A DNA stretch of 64,000 nt from positions 1-64,000 of the forward strand of contig NZ_CAAJGK010000048.1 of the NCBI RefSeq assembly GCF_900996245.1. Reading direction: 5' to 3'. Position 1 is the stretch's first letter. Every line of letters begins with the position of its first letter. Positions 26,574 through 35,228 of the stretch are shown in pieces. The notes under the pieces are model-generated. The model did no database searches. It worked only from the letters and a program-made list of their open reading frames with translations, and was not told where the DNA came from. The position numbers were made by a program, and so were the translations under genes. This DNA is from Paraburkholderia sp. BCC1886. Its GTDB lineage: Bacteria; Pseudomonadota; Gammaproteobacteria; Burkholderiales; Burkholderiaceae.

Positions 26574-26615
26574 CAGGTTCGGGCGCGCCTGGAACCGGCC
26601 CGCCGGTCACACTGA

Positions 26616-27527
26616 TCAGCGGGGCAGTTTCTGGGTCGATGCCCACTCGCGAATCGCTTCTTTGAACAGGCGCAAGGCGACTGGCGGATGCCGGTTAGCC
26701 GGGTAATACAGACACAGCCCCGAGAGCGACGGACTCCATTTGGGCAGCAGGTCGATGAGTTTGCCGCTCGCCAGATGCTCGCTAATCGCGTACTCGGGAA
26801 TCCACGCAATGCCGATACCTTGCAGTGCGGCCTCGACCATCATGTTGATATTGCCTAGCGTCATTGGTCCCTGCACGTCGATGGAGGTTTCGCGGCCGCC
26901 TTTGCGAAGATCCCAGCGATAGATCTTCCCGCTTTCGAAGCGGAACCGGATGCAGCGGTGTTTGAGCAGATCTGCCGGCTTTTCCGGTTTCGAATGCTCG
27001 CGGATGTACTCGGGCGACGCCACGGCCGCGAAGCGGACGTCCGGGCCGAAGCGCACCGCAATCATGTCTCGCGGCACATCGTCGAGGACGCGAATGCCGG
27101 CGTCGAAACCGTCGTTCACGATATCGACCATGCGGCTGTCGATGACGAATTCCACGTGAATGTCCGGATATTTCGCGAGAAACGCCGGCAACACGTGCTG
27201 CAGCAGAAGCTTCGTGCCGGACTCGGCCGCGCTGATGCGTATCGAACCCGACGGGCGCGAGCGCAGCGAAGAGGTTTCTTCCAGCGCTTCGTCGAGGTCG
27301 GTGAGTGCGGTACGCACTCTGACCAGAAGATTTTCGCCGGCCTCGGTCAGTGACAGCGAACGCGTTGTCCGGTTCAGCAGGCGCACGCCGAGTCGCGCTT
27401 CGAGTCCTTTCATCGAGTGACTGAGTGCGGACGGCGAGACGTCGAGCGCCCTCGCGGCCGCACTGAAACTGCCGCTGTCCGCGACGGCGACAAACGCATT
27501 GAGTTCGGATAAACCCGCACGCAGCAT
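26616..27527 (-). CDS. LysR family transcriptional regulator
   Basis: A 303-residue LysR protein of the PerR/CrgA-like subgroup. The ATG at 27527 has a strong GAGGGGG site just upstream. The HTH is at residues 1-60 (ELNAFVAVADSGSFSAAARALDVSPSALSH). The effector domain shows ISAAESGTKLLLQHVLPAFLAKYPDIHVEFV and the typical RHRPPVALRLFKEAI-like ending (NRHPPVALRLFKEAI). It lies on the opposite strand between nadE and glnB; its target is not obvious. Confidence 0.9.
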   Translation of the reverse strand: MLRAGLSELNAFVAVADSGSFSAAARALDVSPSALSHSMKGLEARLGVRLLNRTTRSLSLTEAGENLLVRVRTALTDLDEALEETSSLRSRPSGSIRISAAESGTKLLLQHVLPAFLAKYPDIHVEFVIDSRMVDIVNDGFDAGIRVLDDVPRDMIAVRFGPDVRFAAVASPEYIREHSKPEKPADLLKHRCIRFRFESGKIYRWDLRKGGRETSIDVQGPMTLGNINMMVEAALQGIGIAWIPEYAISEHLASGKLIDLLPKWSPSLSGLCLYYPANRHPPVALRLFKEAIREWASTQKLPR

Positions 27528-27829
27528 TCTTGAATCCCCCTCAATACCGGATAGCGCGATGGTCGTATTGTTGAGGTGCTCCGGCAATCCTGCAATGATT
27601 TTCGCGGATGCGCCGAAGGCTTTTCGACGGCGTTCATGCGGGAAGCCGTCTTCGCAACGTGGGAGGATTTGCGAGGGGAACCGGTAAAATCAGCGGCCTA
27701 GTGAAGCCCGCCCGCTCATTCGACGCGGCTTCTCCACGCAGGCCGGTTTGCCGAAATGCTTCCGGCGCAGCGTAGAATAAAAACCATCCATTTCCCTTTC
27801 ACTCTTCCAGACACGAGACGAGGTTCGCC
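27528..27829. other. Intergenic region between LysR gene and glnB
   Basis: 302 bp carrying the divergent promoters. TAGAAT at 27775-27780 is a possible -10 for glnB. No consensus sigma-54 promoter was found here, although PII genes sometimes have one. Confidence 0.3.
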
Positions 27830-28168
27830 ATGAAGCGCATCACTGCAGTTATCAAACCGTTCAAACTCGACGAAGTGCGCGAGGCGCTCGCAGAAGTCGG
27901 ACTGACCGGACTGACGGTCACCGAAGTCAAAGGTTTCGGCCGCCAGAAAGGTCACACCGAGCTCTATCGTGGTGCAGAGTACGTGGTCGACTTTCTGCCG
28001 AAAGTGAAGATCGAAGTGGTCGTTGCAGACTCGCAATGCGATCAGGTGATCGACGCGATCATCGGCGCGGCGCGCACCGGCAAGATCGGCGATGGCAAGA
28101 TTTTCGTGGCGGACGTGGAGCGCGTCATTCGCATCCGCACCGGCGAAGAAAACGAAGCCGCTGTTTGA
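27830..28168 (+). CDS. glnB: Nitrogen regulatory protein PII
   Basis: A 112-residue PII protein starting MKRITAVIKPFKLDEVREAL. Tyr51, the uridylylation site, lies in the T-loop (GHTELYRGAEY). The C-loop signature GKIGDGKIFV and the B-loop region are intact. PII senses 2-oxoglutarate and ATP/ADP and controls glutamine synthetase adenylylation and NtrB activity. GlnB and GlnK are hard to tell apart by sequence; no amtB follows, which favours GlnB. Confidence 0.95.
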   Translation: MKRITAVIKPFKLDEVREALAEVGLTGLTVTEVKGFGRQKGHTELYRGAEYVVDFLPKVKIEVVVADSQCDQVIDAIIGAARTGKIGDGKIFVADVERVIRIRTGEENEAAV

Positions 28169-28186
28169 CGCACTACAAATAAAAAA

Positions 28187-28216
28187 CGGTGCGATACCCT
28201 TTCGGACATCGCACCG
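28187..28216 (-). terminator. Terminator of the porin gene
   Basis: CGGTGCGAT and ATCGCACCG form a 9-bp perfect stem with a 12-nt loop. The A6 run at 28181-28186 gives a T6 tract on the minus strand, 65 bp past the porin stop. It may also act on convergent glnB transcripts. Confidence 0.75.
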
Positions 28217-28280
28217 ATACGCGCCTCTCGCAGCAGCGTGAAAAAGATTCTCTTAAAGATCTGTTCCTGACACCGTTCGA

Positions 28281-29438
28281 TTAGAACGAGTGTTGAATAC
28301 CTGCATACACGCCAGTCTGGCTATGACCCGGCAGCGGGTTGTCCGTCGAAGCGGCCGTCCCTGCGTTGTTCGCATTCAGGCCATAGTTGGCCGTCTTGCT
28401 GTTTTGCGTCGTGGCAACCTGGATGTCCAGCAGCGTGCGCTTGGACAGATTGTACGAACCGCCGACCGTGTAGATCGTCGCATTGCCCGCGCCATTGTTG
28501 CCGTTGACGTGGTAGACCGCAGCGATCAGCGCAGCAGCCGGCGTGGCTTGCCACGTTACGCCGCCCCATTCGTGATCGAGCGTGGTGGGTTGACCCGGCA
28601 GAACGCCTGTCGCACCAGCCGAACGAATGGCCTGGTAACCACCCTGAACCTTGAACTGACCGAGGAACACGTTCACGAACGCCGAGTATTCACGCGATGC
28701 CGCGAATACGCCGTTGCCTGCATTAGCCGTATTGACCAGACCGGTGGTCGAAGCCGGGCCGTACAGTGCGCCGTTAGCCGGGTTGCGGATTTCGTCGTAC
28801 ATACCGCGAACCTGGAACAGCGAGTTCGTGTAGGTAATCTGAGCGCCAGCTTCGCGACCTTGCGGGGTCGTGCCGTTACCGTTCCAGCTCGTCGCGTTCG
28901 ACAGTGCGTATTGACCGTAGAAGTCGAAGCCAGCAACCTTCGGCGACTGGTAAGCAACGTTGTTGCTCGATTGCGGCCAGTTGCGGCCACGCACCAGCGA
29001 TGCCGACGACCAGTTGGATTGACCGAACGGGTCGAAGTCCCAGTCACCGTTCGAGATGAAGAGCATGCGGCCCATCGTGAACGTACCGTACTGGTCGTTC
29101 GACAAGCCGACCGTCGCCCAACGATTGAAGAGACCACCACCGCCGGGGCCTGAGCCGTTCATCGTGTTGAACGAGCCTTCCAACTGGAACAGGACCTTGT
29201 TACCACCACCGATGTCCTCGACGCCCTTCATGCCCCACAGGCTGGTACCCCAGTCGCCGCTTTCTGCGCGAAAGCGGTTCGTGCTACCCGTTGCCTGACC
29301 ATTTGCACCTACGCCTTGCGGAACGCCCGTCATGTATTCCAGGCCAGCGTCAAGGCGGCCGTACAGCGTCACGCTGCTTTGGGCGTGCGCAACAACACCG
29401 GCTGTCATCAGCGCAGCGGCGAGCAAAGCTTTCTTCAT
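28281..29438 (-). CDS. Outer-membrane trimeric porin (Burkholderia general porin)
   Basis: A 385-residue porin with a signal peptide (MKKALLAAALMTAGVVAHAQS) and the Gram-negative porin start SSVTLYGRLDAGLEYMT. It has alternating beta-strand patterning and a C-terminal Phe (GVYAGIQHSF), needed for BAM insertion. GGAGG lies 5-6 nt before the ATG at 29438; alternative ATGs at 29441 and 29450 overlap the ribosome-binding site. It allows diffusion of small solutes across the outer membrane. A long AT-rich upstream region suggests regulation. Confidence 0.93.
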   Translation of the reverse strand: MKKALLAAALMTAGVVAHAQSSVTLYGRLDAGLEYMTGVPQGVGANGQATGSTNRFRAESGDWGTSLWGMKGVEDIGGGNKVLFQLEGSFNTMNGSGPGGGGLFNRWATVGLSNDQYGTFTMGRMLFISNGDWDFDPFGQSNWSSASLVRGRNWPQSSNNVAYQSPKVAGFDFYGQYALSNATSWNGNGTTPQGREAGAQITYTNSLFQVRGMYDEIRNPANGALYGPASTTGLVNTANAGNGVFAASREYSAFVNVFLGQFKVQGGYQAIRSAGATGVLPGQPTTLDHEWGGVTWQATPAAALIAAVYHVNGNNGAGNATIYTVGGSYNLSKRTLLDIQVATTQNSKTANYGLNANNAGTAASTDNPLPGHSQTGVYAGIQHSF

Positions 29439-29450
29439 CATCTCCTCCAT

Positions 29451-30028
29451 ACCCTGTCAAAAAGTGAAACCTAGTACTGCGAGTGGTGCCCGGACGAAAT
29501 GCGGGCCGGACAGAAATCGGTACCAGGGAGATTAGCGGGTGGATTGGGTCTCCTGCCGTGACGTGTAGCCTGGAGGCTATCTGGTCGCCATGCCGATCCC
29601 TCGCCGACCGGTTCTCCTCTGTGCTTTGAAGTCAAACTACTTTTAATGAACTTTGTTTTGCTACTTTGGTTACTAATTTATCAAAAATACCCTTACCAGG
29701 GAGAAGAAATTAGGACCTGCCTTGTCAGGTGTCTCCAAATTGCAATACCAATGTGTGCAACGTCCCATTGCAACAACGCCCGGATTCCCTTAAACCCTTG
29801 TGCGCAAAGGGAAGTGGGGTTCAGCGCGAGGACGCTCAAGGATTGCCACTATTGACGCTCGGATGACGGCAAGGTATGGCGAAACGAGGTGGGGGAAATA
29901 ACGCGGAAGGCCATATTTCACGGGCGAATGGCCGGCACGGACAGGGGCATGAGACGAAAAAGGGCGCTCGAAAGCGCCCTGTAACGTTAGTTCCACTACA
30001 GCCCAAATAACGGGTTATTCGATGTCCT
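29451..30028. other. Porin upstream region, AT-rich
   Basis: 578 bp without a supportable gene. The part from about 29630 to 29720 is strikingly AT-rich compared with the rest of the window and lies 190-280 bp before the porin start. This is where an upstream activating or silencing region would be expected. The ABC-operon terminator lies at 29961-29980. Confidence 0.5.
29961..29980 (-). terminator. Terminator of the hisQMP-like operon
   Basis: On the minus strand AGGGCGCT-TTCG-AGCGCCCT is a perfect 8-bp stem with a TTCG tetraloop followed by TTTT. It lies 49 bp after the stop of the ATPase gene. Confidence 0.85.
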
Positions 30029-30808
30029 TTATTTCAGGCTACCCGATAGAAACTGCTTGAGCCGTTCACTCTTCGTATTCTTGAATACCTCGTCGGGATG
30101 GCCTTCTTCTTCGACGCGTCCCTGATGCAGGAACATCACGTGATTCGACACGTTGCGCGCAAAGGCCATTTCATGCGTGACGACGATCATCGTGCGGCCT
30201 TCTTCGGCGAGCGTCTGCATGACCTTCAACACTTCGCCGACCAGCTCGGGGTCGAGCGCGGAAGTGGGCTCGTCGAACAGCATCACGTCCGGGTGCATGG
30301 CCAGCGCTCGCGCAATCGCCACGCGTTGCTGCTGGCCGCCCGACAGATGCGACGGGTACTGTTTTTCCAGGCGAGGCGCGAGGCCCACTTTCTCCAGATA
30401 CTCGCGGGCGCGGTCTTCGGCTTCCTTGCGCTTCAGACCCAGCACGTTGATGGGCGCCTCGATGATGTTTTCGAGCACGTTCATATGCGACCACAAATTG
30501 AAGTGCTGAAACACCATCGACAGTTTGGTGCGCACGCGCTGCAACTGTTTCGGGTCCGACACGCGCAATGCGCCGTTCTTGCCGATCTGCGTGCGCACTT
30601 CTTCACCGTCGACGAAGATGCGCCCCGAGTTCGGCTGCTCGAGAAAGTTGATGCAGCGAAGCATCGTGCTCTTGCCCGACCCGGACGAGCCGATCACGCT
30701 GATCACGTCGCCGGCATTGGCCTTCAGCGACACGCCCTTGAGGACTTCGTTATCGCCGTACTGTTTGTGAAGCTCGTCGACGAAGAGCTTTTGCTTCTTG
30801 GTGTTCAT
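30029..30808 (-). CDS. hisP: Polar amino-acid ABC transporter ATPase (HisP-like)
   Basis: A 259-residue ATPase with the Walker A loop GSSGSGKSTMLRC, signature LSGGQQQRVAIARALA, Walker B VMLFDEPTSALDPE and the H-loop in VVTHEMAFAR. The insert GEEVRTQIGKNGALRVSDPKQL is typical of HisP (histidine/lysine/arginine/ornithine) over GlnQ. It energises uptake through the permeases encoded immediately upstream. The gap to hisM is 49 bp. Confidence 0.9.
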   Translation of the reverse strand: MNTKKQKLFVDELHKQYGDNEVLKGVSLKANAGDVISVIGSSGSGKSTMLRCINFLEQPNSGRIFVDGEEVRTQIGKNGALRVSDPKQLQRVRTKLSMVFQHFNLWSHMNVLENIIEAPINVLGLKRKEAEDRAREYLEKVGLAPRLEKQYPSHLSGGQQQRVAIARALAMHPDVMLFDEPTSALDPELVGEVLKVMQTLAEEGRTMIVVTHEMAFARNVSNHVMFLHQGRVEEEGHPDEVFKNTKSERLKQFLSGSLK

Positions 30809-30857
30809 CAGGATCCTTGGCGAGCTGACTTGCTGGGGGCGCAGCGCCCTTCGTGAT

Positions 30858-31571
30858 TTATTTGCCTTGCGGCCGCAGATAGGCGAGCCAGTGACGTTCG
30901 GCGCGGCGGAACAGCGCGACCAGCGCGAACGAAATGCACAGATAGAGCAGCGCGGCGATGCCGAAAGCGTTGAACGACTGATAGGTGGCCGAGTTCACGT
31001 CGCGCGCGATCTTCAGGATGTCCGGCACGGTCGCGGTGAAGGCGACCGTGGTGGAGTGCAGCATCAGGATCACTTCGTTGCTGTAGTACGGCAGGGCGCG
31101 GCGCAGCGCCGACGGCAGGATCACGCGACGGTACAGCGTGAACGACGACATGCCGTACGCGCGCGCCGCTTCGATTTCACCGTAGGGCGTCGCGCGGATC
31201 GCACCGGCGAAAATCTCGGTCGTGTACGCACAGGTGTTCAGCGTGAACGCGAGCAACGTGCAGTGCATGCCGTCGCGGAAGAACGCGTTGGTGAGTTCGT
31301 GATTGCGGATGATCTCGAGGCTGTAGAGGCCCGTGTAGCACAGCAGCAACTGCACGTAGAGCGGCGTGCCGCGAAACACGTAGGTGTAGAGCCACACGAG
31401 GCTCGAGAGCCACTTCTTCTTCGACACGCGCGCAACCGACAGCGGAATCGACAGACAGAAGCCCAGACCGATCGACACCACCAGCAGCCACAGCGTGACC
31501 GCGACGCCGGTCATGCGGTAGCCGTCGGTGAACAGATAGTTGCGCCAGTATTGCTGAATGATCTCGATCAT
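30858..31571 (-). CDS. hisM: Polar amino-acid ABC transporter permease (HisM-like)
   Basis: A 237-residue inner-membrane permease of the HisMQ family with about five transmembrane helices. The cytoplasmic EAA loop reads EIEAARAYGMSSFTLYRRVILPSALRRALP. It starts at an ATG that overlaps the hisQ stop codon by 4 bp (ATGA), indicating translational coupling. With HisQ and HisP it forms a basic amino-acid importer. Confidence 0.9.
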   Translation of the reverse strand: MIEIIQQYWRNYLFTDGYRMTGVAVTLWLLVVSIGLGFCLSIPLSVARVSKKKWLSSLVWLYTYVFRGTPLYVQLLLCYTGLYSLEIIRNHELTNAFFRDGMHCTLLAFTLNTCAYTTEIFAGAIRATPYGEIEAARAYGMSSFTLYRRVILPSALRRALPYYSNEVILMLHSTTVAFTATVPDILKIARDVNSATYQSFNAFGIAALLYLCISFALVALFRRAERHWLAYLRPQGK

Positions 31572-32257
31572 AGATCCGCCTTGCGTACGCCGGTCGAGTA
31601 GCGTTTTTCGAGGTATATCAGCACGAAGTTCGAGACCGTGGTGATGGCCAGATAGATAGCCCCGGCAAGCAGGGTGAAGAAGAAGAACCGCAGCGTGCCC
31701 TTGCCGGCGTCCTGCGAGGCTTTGACCACGTCGGCCAGGCCGATGATGGACACCAGCGCGGTCGCTTTCACCATCACCTGCCAGTTGTTGCCGAGGCCGG
31801 GCAGCGCGAAGCGCATCATCTGCGGGAACATCACGCGGGTGAACACCTGCCAGCCGGTCATGCCGTAGGCCGCGCCCGCTTCGAGCTGGCCGCGCGGCAC
31901 CGCGAGAAACGCGCCGCGGAAGGTCTCGGTGAAATACGCGCCGTAGATGAAGCCCAGCACGACGACGCCGGCCACGAACGGGTCGATGTCGATCTGTTCC
32001 CAGCCGAGCAGGTCGGTCAGATTGTTCAGCCAGATCTGCAGGCTATAGAACAGCAGCAGCATCAGCACCAGGTCGGGCACGCCGCGCACGAGCGTCGTAT
32101 AGACGGTGCCGACGCCGTTGGAAATGCGGTTTTTCGACAGTTTGGCCGCCGCGCCGAGCAGGCCGAGCACGAAAGCGAACACCAGCGAGAGGATCGCCAG
32201 TTTGATGGTCTGCCAGGTTCCGTTGAGAAGCAGCGGGCCGTAGCCTTGAAGGAGCAT
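31568..32257 (-). CDS. hisQ: Polar amino-acid ABC transporter permease (HisQ-like)
   Basis: A 229-residue permease: the N-terminal LLQGYGPLLLNGTWQTIKLAI and the EAA loop QLEAGAAYGMTGWQVFTRVMFPQMMRFALPG are typical of HisQ. It is the first gene of the hisQMP-like operon. No binding-protein gene (hisJ/argT) precedes it. Instead a 15-codon ORF with a good ribosome-binding site lies 137 bp upstream. Confidence 0.9.
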   Translation of the reverse strand: MLLQGYGPLLLNGTWQTIKLAILSLVFAFVLGLLGAAAKLSKNRISNGVGTVYTTLVRGVPDLVLMLLLFYSLQIWLNNLTDLLGWEQIDIDPFVAGVVVLGFIYGAYFTETFRGAFLAVPRGQLEAGAAYGMTGWQVFTRVMFPQMMRFALPGLGNNWQVMVKATALVSIIGLADVVKASQDAGKGTLRFFFFTLLAGAIYLAITTVSNFVLIYLEKRYSTGVRKADL

Positions 32258-32394
32258 AAGGGGGTCCTTGACGATACATTGCCGGCCGACCGCGGGAAAG
32301 CGATGCGGCCAGTGCCGACTCTATTACGAAGCATCCGCAAAGCCCATGCGGGTGAGTCCCGGGTTTGGCGTCTGCTACGTGGTGTTTTGCCGGT

Positions 32395-32442
32395 TCAAAG
32401 TCCCGGATAGATGCCGTAGACGCGCGGTGCGAGCTTCTTCAT
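32395..32442 (-). CDS. Possible 15-codon leader peptide upstream of hisQ
   Basis: The ORF encodes MKKLAPRVYGIYPGL, ends in TGA, and is preceded by AGGAG four bases before the ATG, one of the best ribosome-binding sites in the window. It lies where a binding-protein gene is usually found, but the sequence is not a signal peptide. It could be a translated leader that regulates hisQMP or a remnant. No obvious attenuator hairpin pair was found between it and hisQ. Support is the ribosome-binding site and position only. Confidence 0.35.
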   Translation of the reverse strand: MKKLAPRVYGIYPGL

Positions 32443-32578
32443 GTTTCTCCTGAGTCAAGCGATCGTCGTGTAGTTCGATCTCGACGACCGCTGGCTTGTG
32501 GCCGGCCGTCGCTATTCTAGGCGGTCAAAATTGTCGTGCCCCGTCGGCGCGGCCTGGGCGATCGGATCGACTGCGGAC

Positions 32579-32643
32579 ATGCCCGCCACCGTGCCCGTGG
32601 CCATGCCCGTGACCATGCCCGTGACCATGCCCGCTCCCATGCC
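32579..32643. repeat. 12-bp tandem repeat, ATGCCCGTGACC type
   Basis: About five imperfect copies of a 12-bp unit (ATGCCCGTGRCC and variants) in head-to-tail order. It would encode alternating His-Gly on the minus strand or Met-Pro-Val-Thr on the plus strand, but no convincing gene covers it. Confidence 0.7.
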
Positions 32644-32910
32644 AGCTTCGGACGGACCCGGCCGCAGCCTTGCCGGACGGCGCTTCTGGCGCCCAGCGGG
32701 CGGCCGCGCCGGCCGAAAAGCGCGGTATTTTACCCGAACCGGTTTTGCGCACCAGCCTCGCGCACCTCTAACACCCGGCGAGCCGGCGGAGCGGGGCCGG
32801 CAGCCGATTGCGCGAATTCATGGAACGGTCCGGTGCGTGCCTGCCGATTGTGTAGCGGGCCGTGCGCCCCCACTATTGCGGGCATCGCCAACATTCACCG
32901 GGAGTCCCCC

Positions 32911-33621
32911 ATGCTCGAGATTCGCCGTTCCGCCGAGCGCGGCCACGCCAACCACGGCTGGCTCGACTCGTTTCACAGCTTTTCATTCGCCGACTATCGG
33001 GATCCGGAGCACGTGCACTTCGGCCCGTTGCGGGTGATCAACGAAGACCGCGTCGCCGGCGGTCAAGGTTTCGGCACGCATGGCCATCGCGATATGGAAA
33101 TCGTCACGTACGTGCTCGACGGCGCGCTGGCGCATCGCGACAGCATGGGCAACGGCTCGACCATCCGTCACGGCGACGTGCAGCGGATGAGCGCGGGGAC
33201 GGGCGTGCAGCACAGCGAGTTCAACGCGTCGCAGGACGAGACGGTGCATCTGCTGCAAATCTGGGTGCTGCCGAAGCGCGCGGGCGACGCGCCCGGCTAC
33301 GAGGAAAAGCGCTTCGACGCCACCGAGAAGCGCGGTCGCCTGCGTGTGGTCGCGTCGCCCGATGGCCGCGACGGTTCCGTGACGATCCATTCCGATGCGT
33401 CGATCTATGCAGCGTTGATCGACGGTGCGGAAACAGCGGAGTTCGCAGTGCCGCCGGGCCGGCTCGCTTACGTGCATGTCGCGCGCGGCTCGCTGACCGT
33501 GAACGGCGAAGCGCTGCAGGCAGGCGACGCGGCCAAGCTCAGCGACACCGCTACGGTGACGCTGTCGCATGGCGAGGACGCCGAAGTGCTGCTGTTCGAC
33601 CTGGGCCAGTTGAACGGGTAA
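32911..33621 (+). CDS. Pirin family protein
   Basis: A 236-residue bicupin; I take the ATG at 32911, after GGGAG, which begins MLEIRRSAERGHANHGWLDSFHSFSFADY as in other pirins. The N-terminal cupin carries the metal ligands in FGTHGHRDMEIVTYVLDG and the later H in GVQHSEFN. Bacterial pirins bind iron; some have quercetin 2,3-dioxygenase activity and others interact with metabolic enzymes. It is monocistronic with a palindromic terminator. Confidence 0.9.
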   Translation: MLEIRRSAERGHANHGWLDSFHSFSFADYRDPEHVHFGPLRVINEDRVAGGQGFGTHGHRDMEIVTYVLDGALAHRDSMGNGSTIRHGDVQRMSAGTGVQHSEFNASQDETVHLLQIWVLPKRAGDAPGYEEKRFDATEKRGRLRVVASPDGRDGSVTIHSDASIYAALIDGAETAEFAVPPGRLAYVHVARGSLTVNGEALQAGDAAKLSDTATVTLSHGEDAEVLLFDLGQLNG

Positions 33622-33646
33622 ACGCGTAGAAGCGGTCACGCAAAAA

Positions 33647-33680
33647 GACAACGCCACGGCAAATTTGCCGTGGCGTTGTC
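33647..33680. terminator. Perfect 34-bp palindrome, bidirectional terminator
   Basis: Two 17-nt arms (left arm GACAACGCCACGGCAAA) are fully self-complementary. The A5 run on the left supplies a T5 tract on the minus strand for the Spy-like gene ending at 33738; on the plus strand it follows the pirin stop by 26 bp. Confidence 0.8.
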
Positions 33681-33737
33681 GCATTCGTTGAGGGAAAGCG
33701 GACGGCGTGAACCGCCGCCCTGTTCAAAGCAATCCGC

Positions 33738-34283
33738 TTACTGATTGGTCGCAGCCGGTGCCGAAGCCGCGCCCTTTTGATCGTGATGATGTTGCCAGCG
33801 CTCACGCATTTTCTCGTGACGCGACTCCATCTTCGCGAAGCGCTGCTTGAGCGCGGTGCTGACGGTGGTCTTCTGCTGGTCGTTAAGGCCGTTGTAGAAC
33901 TTGAGCCATGCGTCGGTGGTTTGCTGACGCAACTGCGCGTCTTTCTGCTCGACCTGCTGATGCGCGGCCGCCATCGCGTTCAGATCGAGAATCGGCTGCT
34001 GCTGCGCCGACTTGAACTGGTTCTTGATCTGCTCGTGATTCGCACGCATTGCTTCGTGGTCCTGCTTCATCGTGCCGAGCGCGGCTTGCCAGTCTTTTTC
34101 CTGGTCCGCGTTCAGCTTCAACTGGTCGTGCAGTTGCGTCAGTTCCTTCATGAAGTGGCCGTGCCAGCCGCCGGGGCCGCCATGCGCTTCGTGAGCGGGT
34201 TGGGCAGCATACGCTGCACCGGCGCCGATGGCCAGAGCGGTGGTAGCAACGGCGAGAACGCGCGACATCTTTTTGATGGACAT
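33738..34283 (-). CDS. Spy/CpxP-like periplasmic protein
   Basis: A 181-residue exported protein from the ATG at 34283 (GGAGCC upstream). The signal peptide MSIKKMSRVLAVATTALAIGAGAAYA is followed by an all-helical, Gln/His/Lys-rich body. The pattern LKLNADQEKDWQAAL...LNDQQKTTVSTALKQRFAKME matches the LTxxQ repeats of Spy and CpxP, which act as periplasmic chaperones or stress sensors. It ends in a His-rich tail. It is divergent from the OmpR/EnvZ-like pair, so it is probably a target. Confidence 0.82.
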   Translation of the reverse strand: MSIKKMSRVLAVATTALAIGAGAAYAAQPAHEAHGGPGGWHGHFMKELTQLHDQLKLNADQEKDWQAALGTMKQDHEAMRANHEQIKNQFKSAQQQPILDLNAMAAAHQQVEQKDAQLRQQTTDAWLKFYNGLNDQQKTTVSTALKQRFAKMESRHEKMRERWQHHHDQKGAASAPAATNQ

Positions 34284-34502
34284 GTAAGGCTCCTTGTAAT
34301 GGAATAGCCGACGGTGCAAGCGACTACGGGGAAGGCCTGCATTCGGTAAGACACAGCGTAGAGATCTCCGCCCGACGCTGTGTTACGCGGATTGGTGCGG
34401 CTATTACGAGTCATTACGTGCACCTTTCACCGTAACACCCGGTAACCCTTGAGGGCGGTTTGAAATTCAACAGCCTTTCTACTGCGCGTTAAACTCCAGC
34501 CC

Positions 34503-35228
34503 ATGGCTACTCAAATACTTGTTGTCGACGACGACGTCGAATTGCGCGACCTGCTGCGCGACTATCTGGCCCGCCAGGGTATCGAAGTGTCGGTGCTGCA
34601 CGACGCGGGCTCGCTCGAGCGCAGGCTCGAACGCGAGCGTCCTGATCTGATCGTGCTCGACCTGATGATGCCCGGCGTCGACGGGCTCACCGCGCTGCGC
34701 AAGCTGCGCGCGTCGGGCGACGACATTCCCGTCATCATGCTCACCGCGCGCGCGGACGACGTCGATCGCATCGTCGGTCTCGAACTCGGCGCGGACGACT
34801 ACCTCGGCAAGCCGTTCAATCCGCGCGAGTTGCTCGCGCGGGTGCAGGCAGTGCTGCGGCGGCGTCGCACGCTGCCGTCGGCGGCGGCGCCGGAGCAGCG
34901 CGAGCCGTTCAATTTCGGCCGCTTCACGCTGGACTTCCAGTCGCGCACGCTGCATCTCGAAGACAAGCCGCTCACGCTGTCGGGCAGCGAGTTCGCGCTA
35001 CTGAAAATCTTCGTCAATCACCCCATGCGCACGCTCACGCGCGAACGTCTGCTCGAACTGCTGCACGGTCCTGAATACGACGGCACCGACCGAGGTATCG
35101 ACGTGCAGGTGTGGCGCCTGCGCCGCATTCTCGAAACCGATCCGTCCACCCCCCGTTTTATTCAGACGGTGCGCGGGCGCGGCTACGTGTTCGTTCCAGA
35201 TGGCGAACAGCATGCGTCGGCCCATTGA
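34503..35228 (+). CDS. ompR: OmpR-type response regulator
   Basis: A 241-residue regulator. The receiver domain (residues 1-120) has the acidic pair DDD, phospho-acceptor D in IVLDLMMPG, T in LTARADD and K in LGKPFNPRELL. The C-terminal winged helix (about 140-235) ends RFIQTVRGRGYVFVPDGE. The segment VDRIVGLELGADDYLGKPFNPRELLAR is almost the E. coli OmpR sequence. The stop overlaps the sensor kinase gene by 29 bp. It is divergent from a Spy-like gene. Confidence 0.9.
   Translation: MATQILVVDDDVELRDLLRDYLARQGIEVSVLHDAGSLERRLERERPDLIVLDLMMPGVDGLTALRKLRASGDDIPVIMLTARADDVDRIVGLELGADDYLGKPFNPRELLARVQAVLRRRRTLPSAAAPEQREPFNFGRFTLDFQSRTLHLEDKPLTLSGSEFALLKIFVNHPMRTLTRERLLELLHGPEYDGTDRGIDVQVWRLRRILETDPSTPRFIQTVRGRGYVFVPDGEQHASAH

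Larger units (their letters stand above)
32258..32910. other. Region between hisQ and the pirin gene
   Basis: 653 bp with divergent promoters, a possible 15-codon leader ORF (32395-32442, minus strand) and a 12-bp-period repeat (32579-32643). Longer open frames here have biased composition and no homology that I recognise. Confidence 0.4.

Noticed and set aside
29646..29855. 69-codon frame in the porin upstream region
   Set aside because: AT-rich DNA, no ribosome-binding site and no homology recognised.
32525..32752. Minus-strand frame with a His-Gly repeat (GHGHGHGHG)
   Set aside because: The repeat follows directly from the 12-bp DNA repeat; there is no credible start or signal peptide, so I do not call a metal-binding protein.
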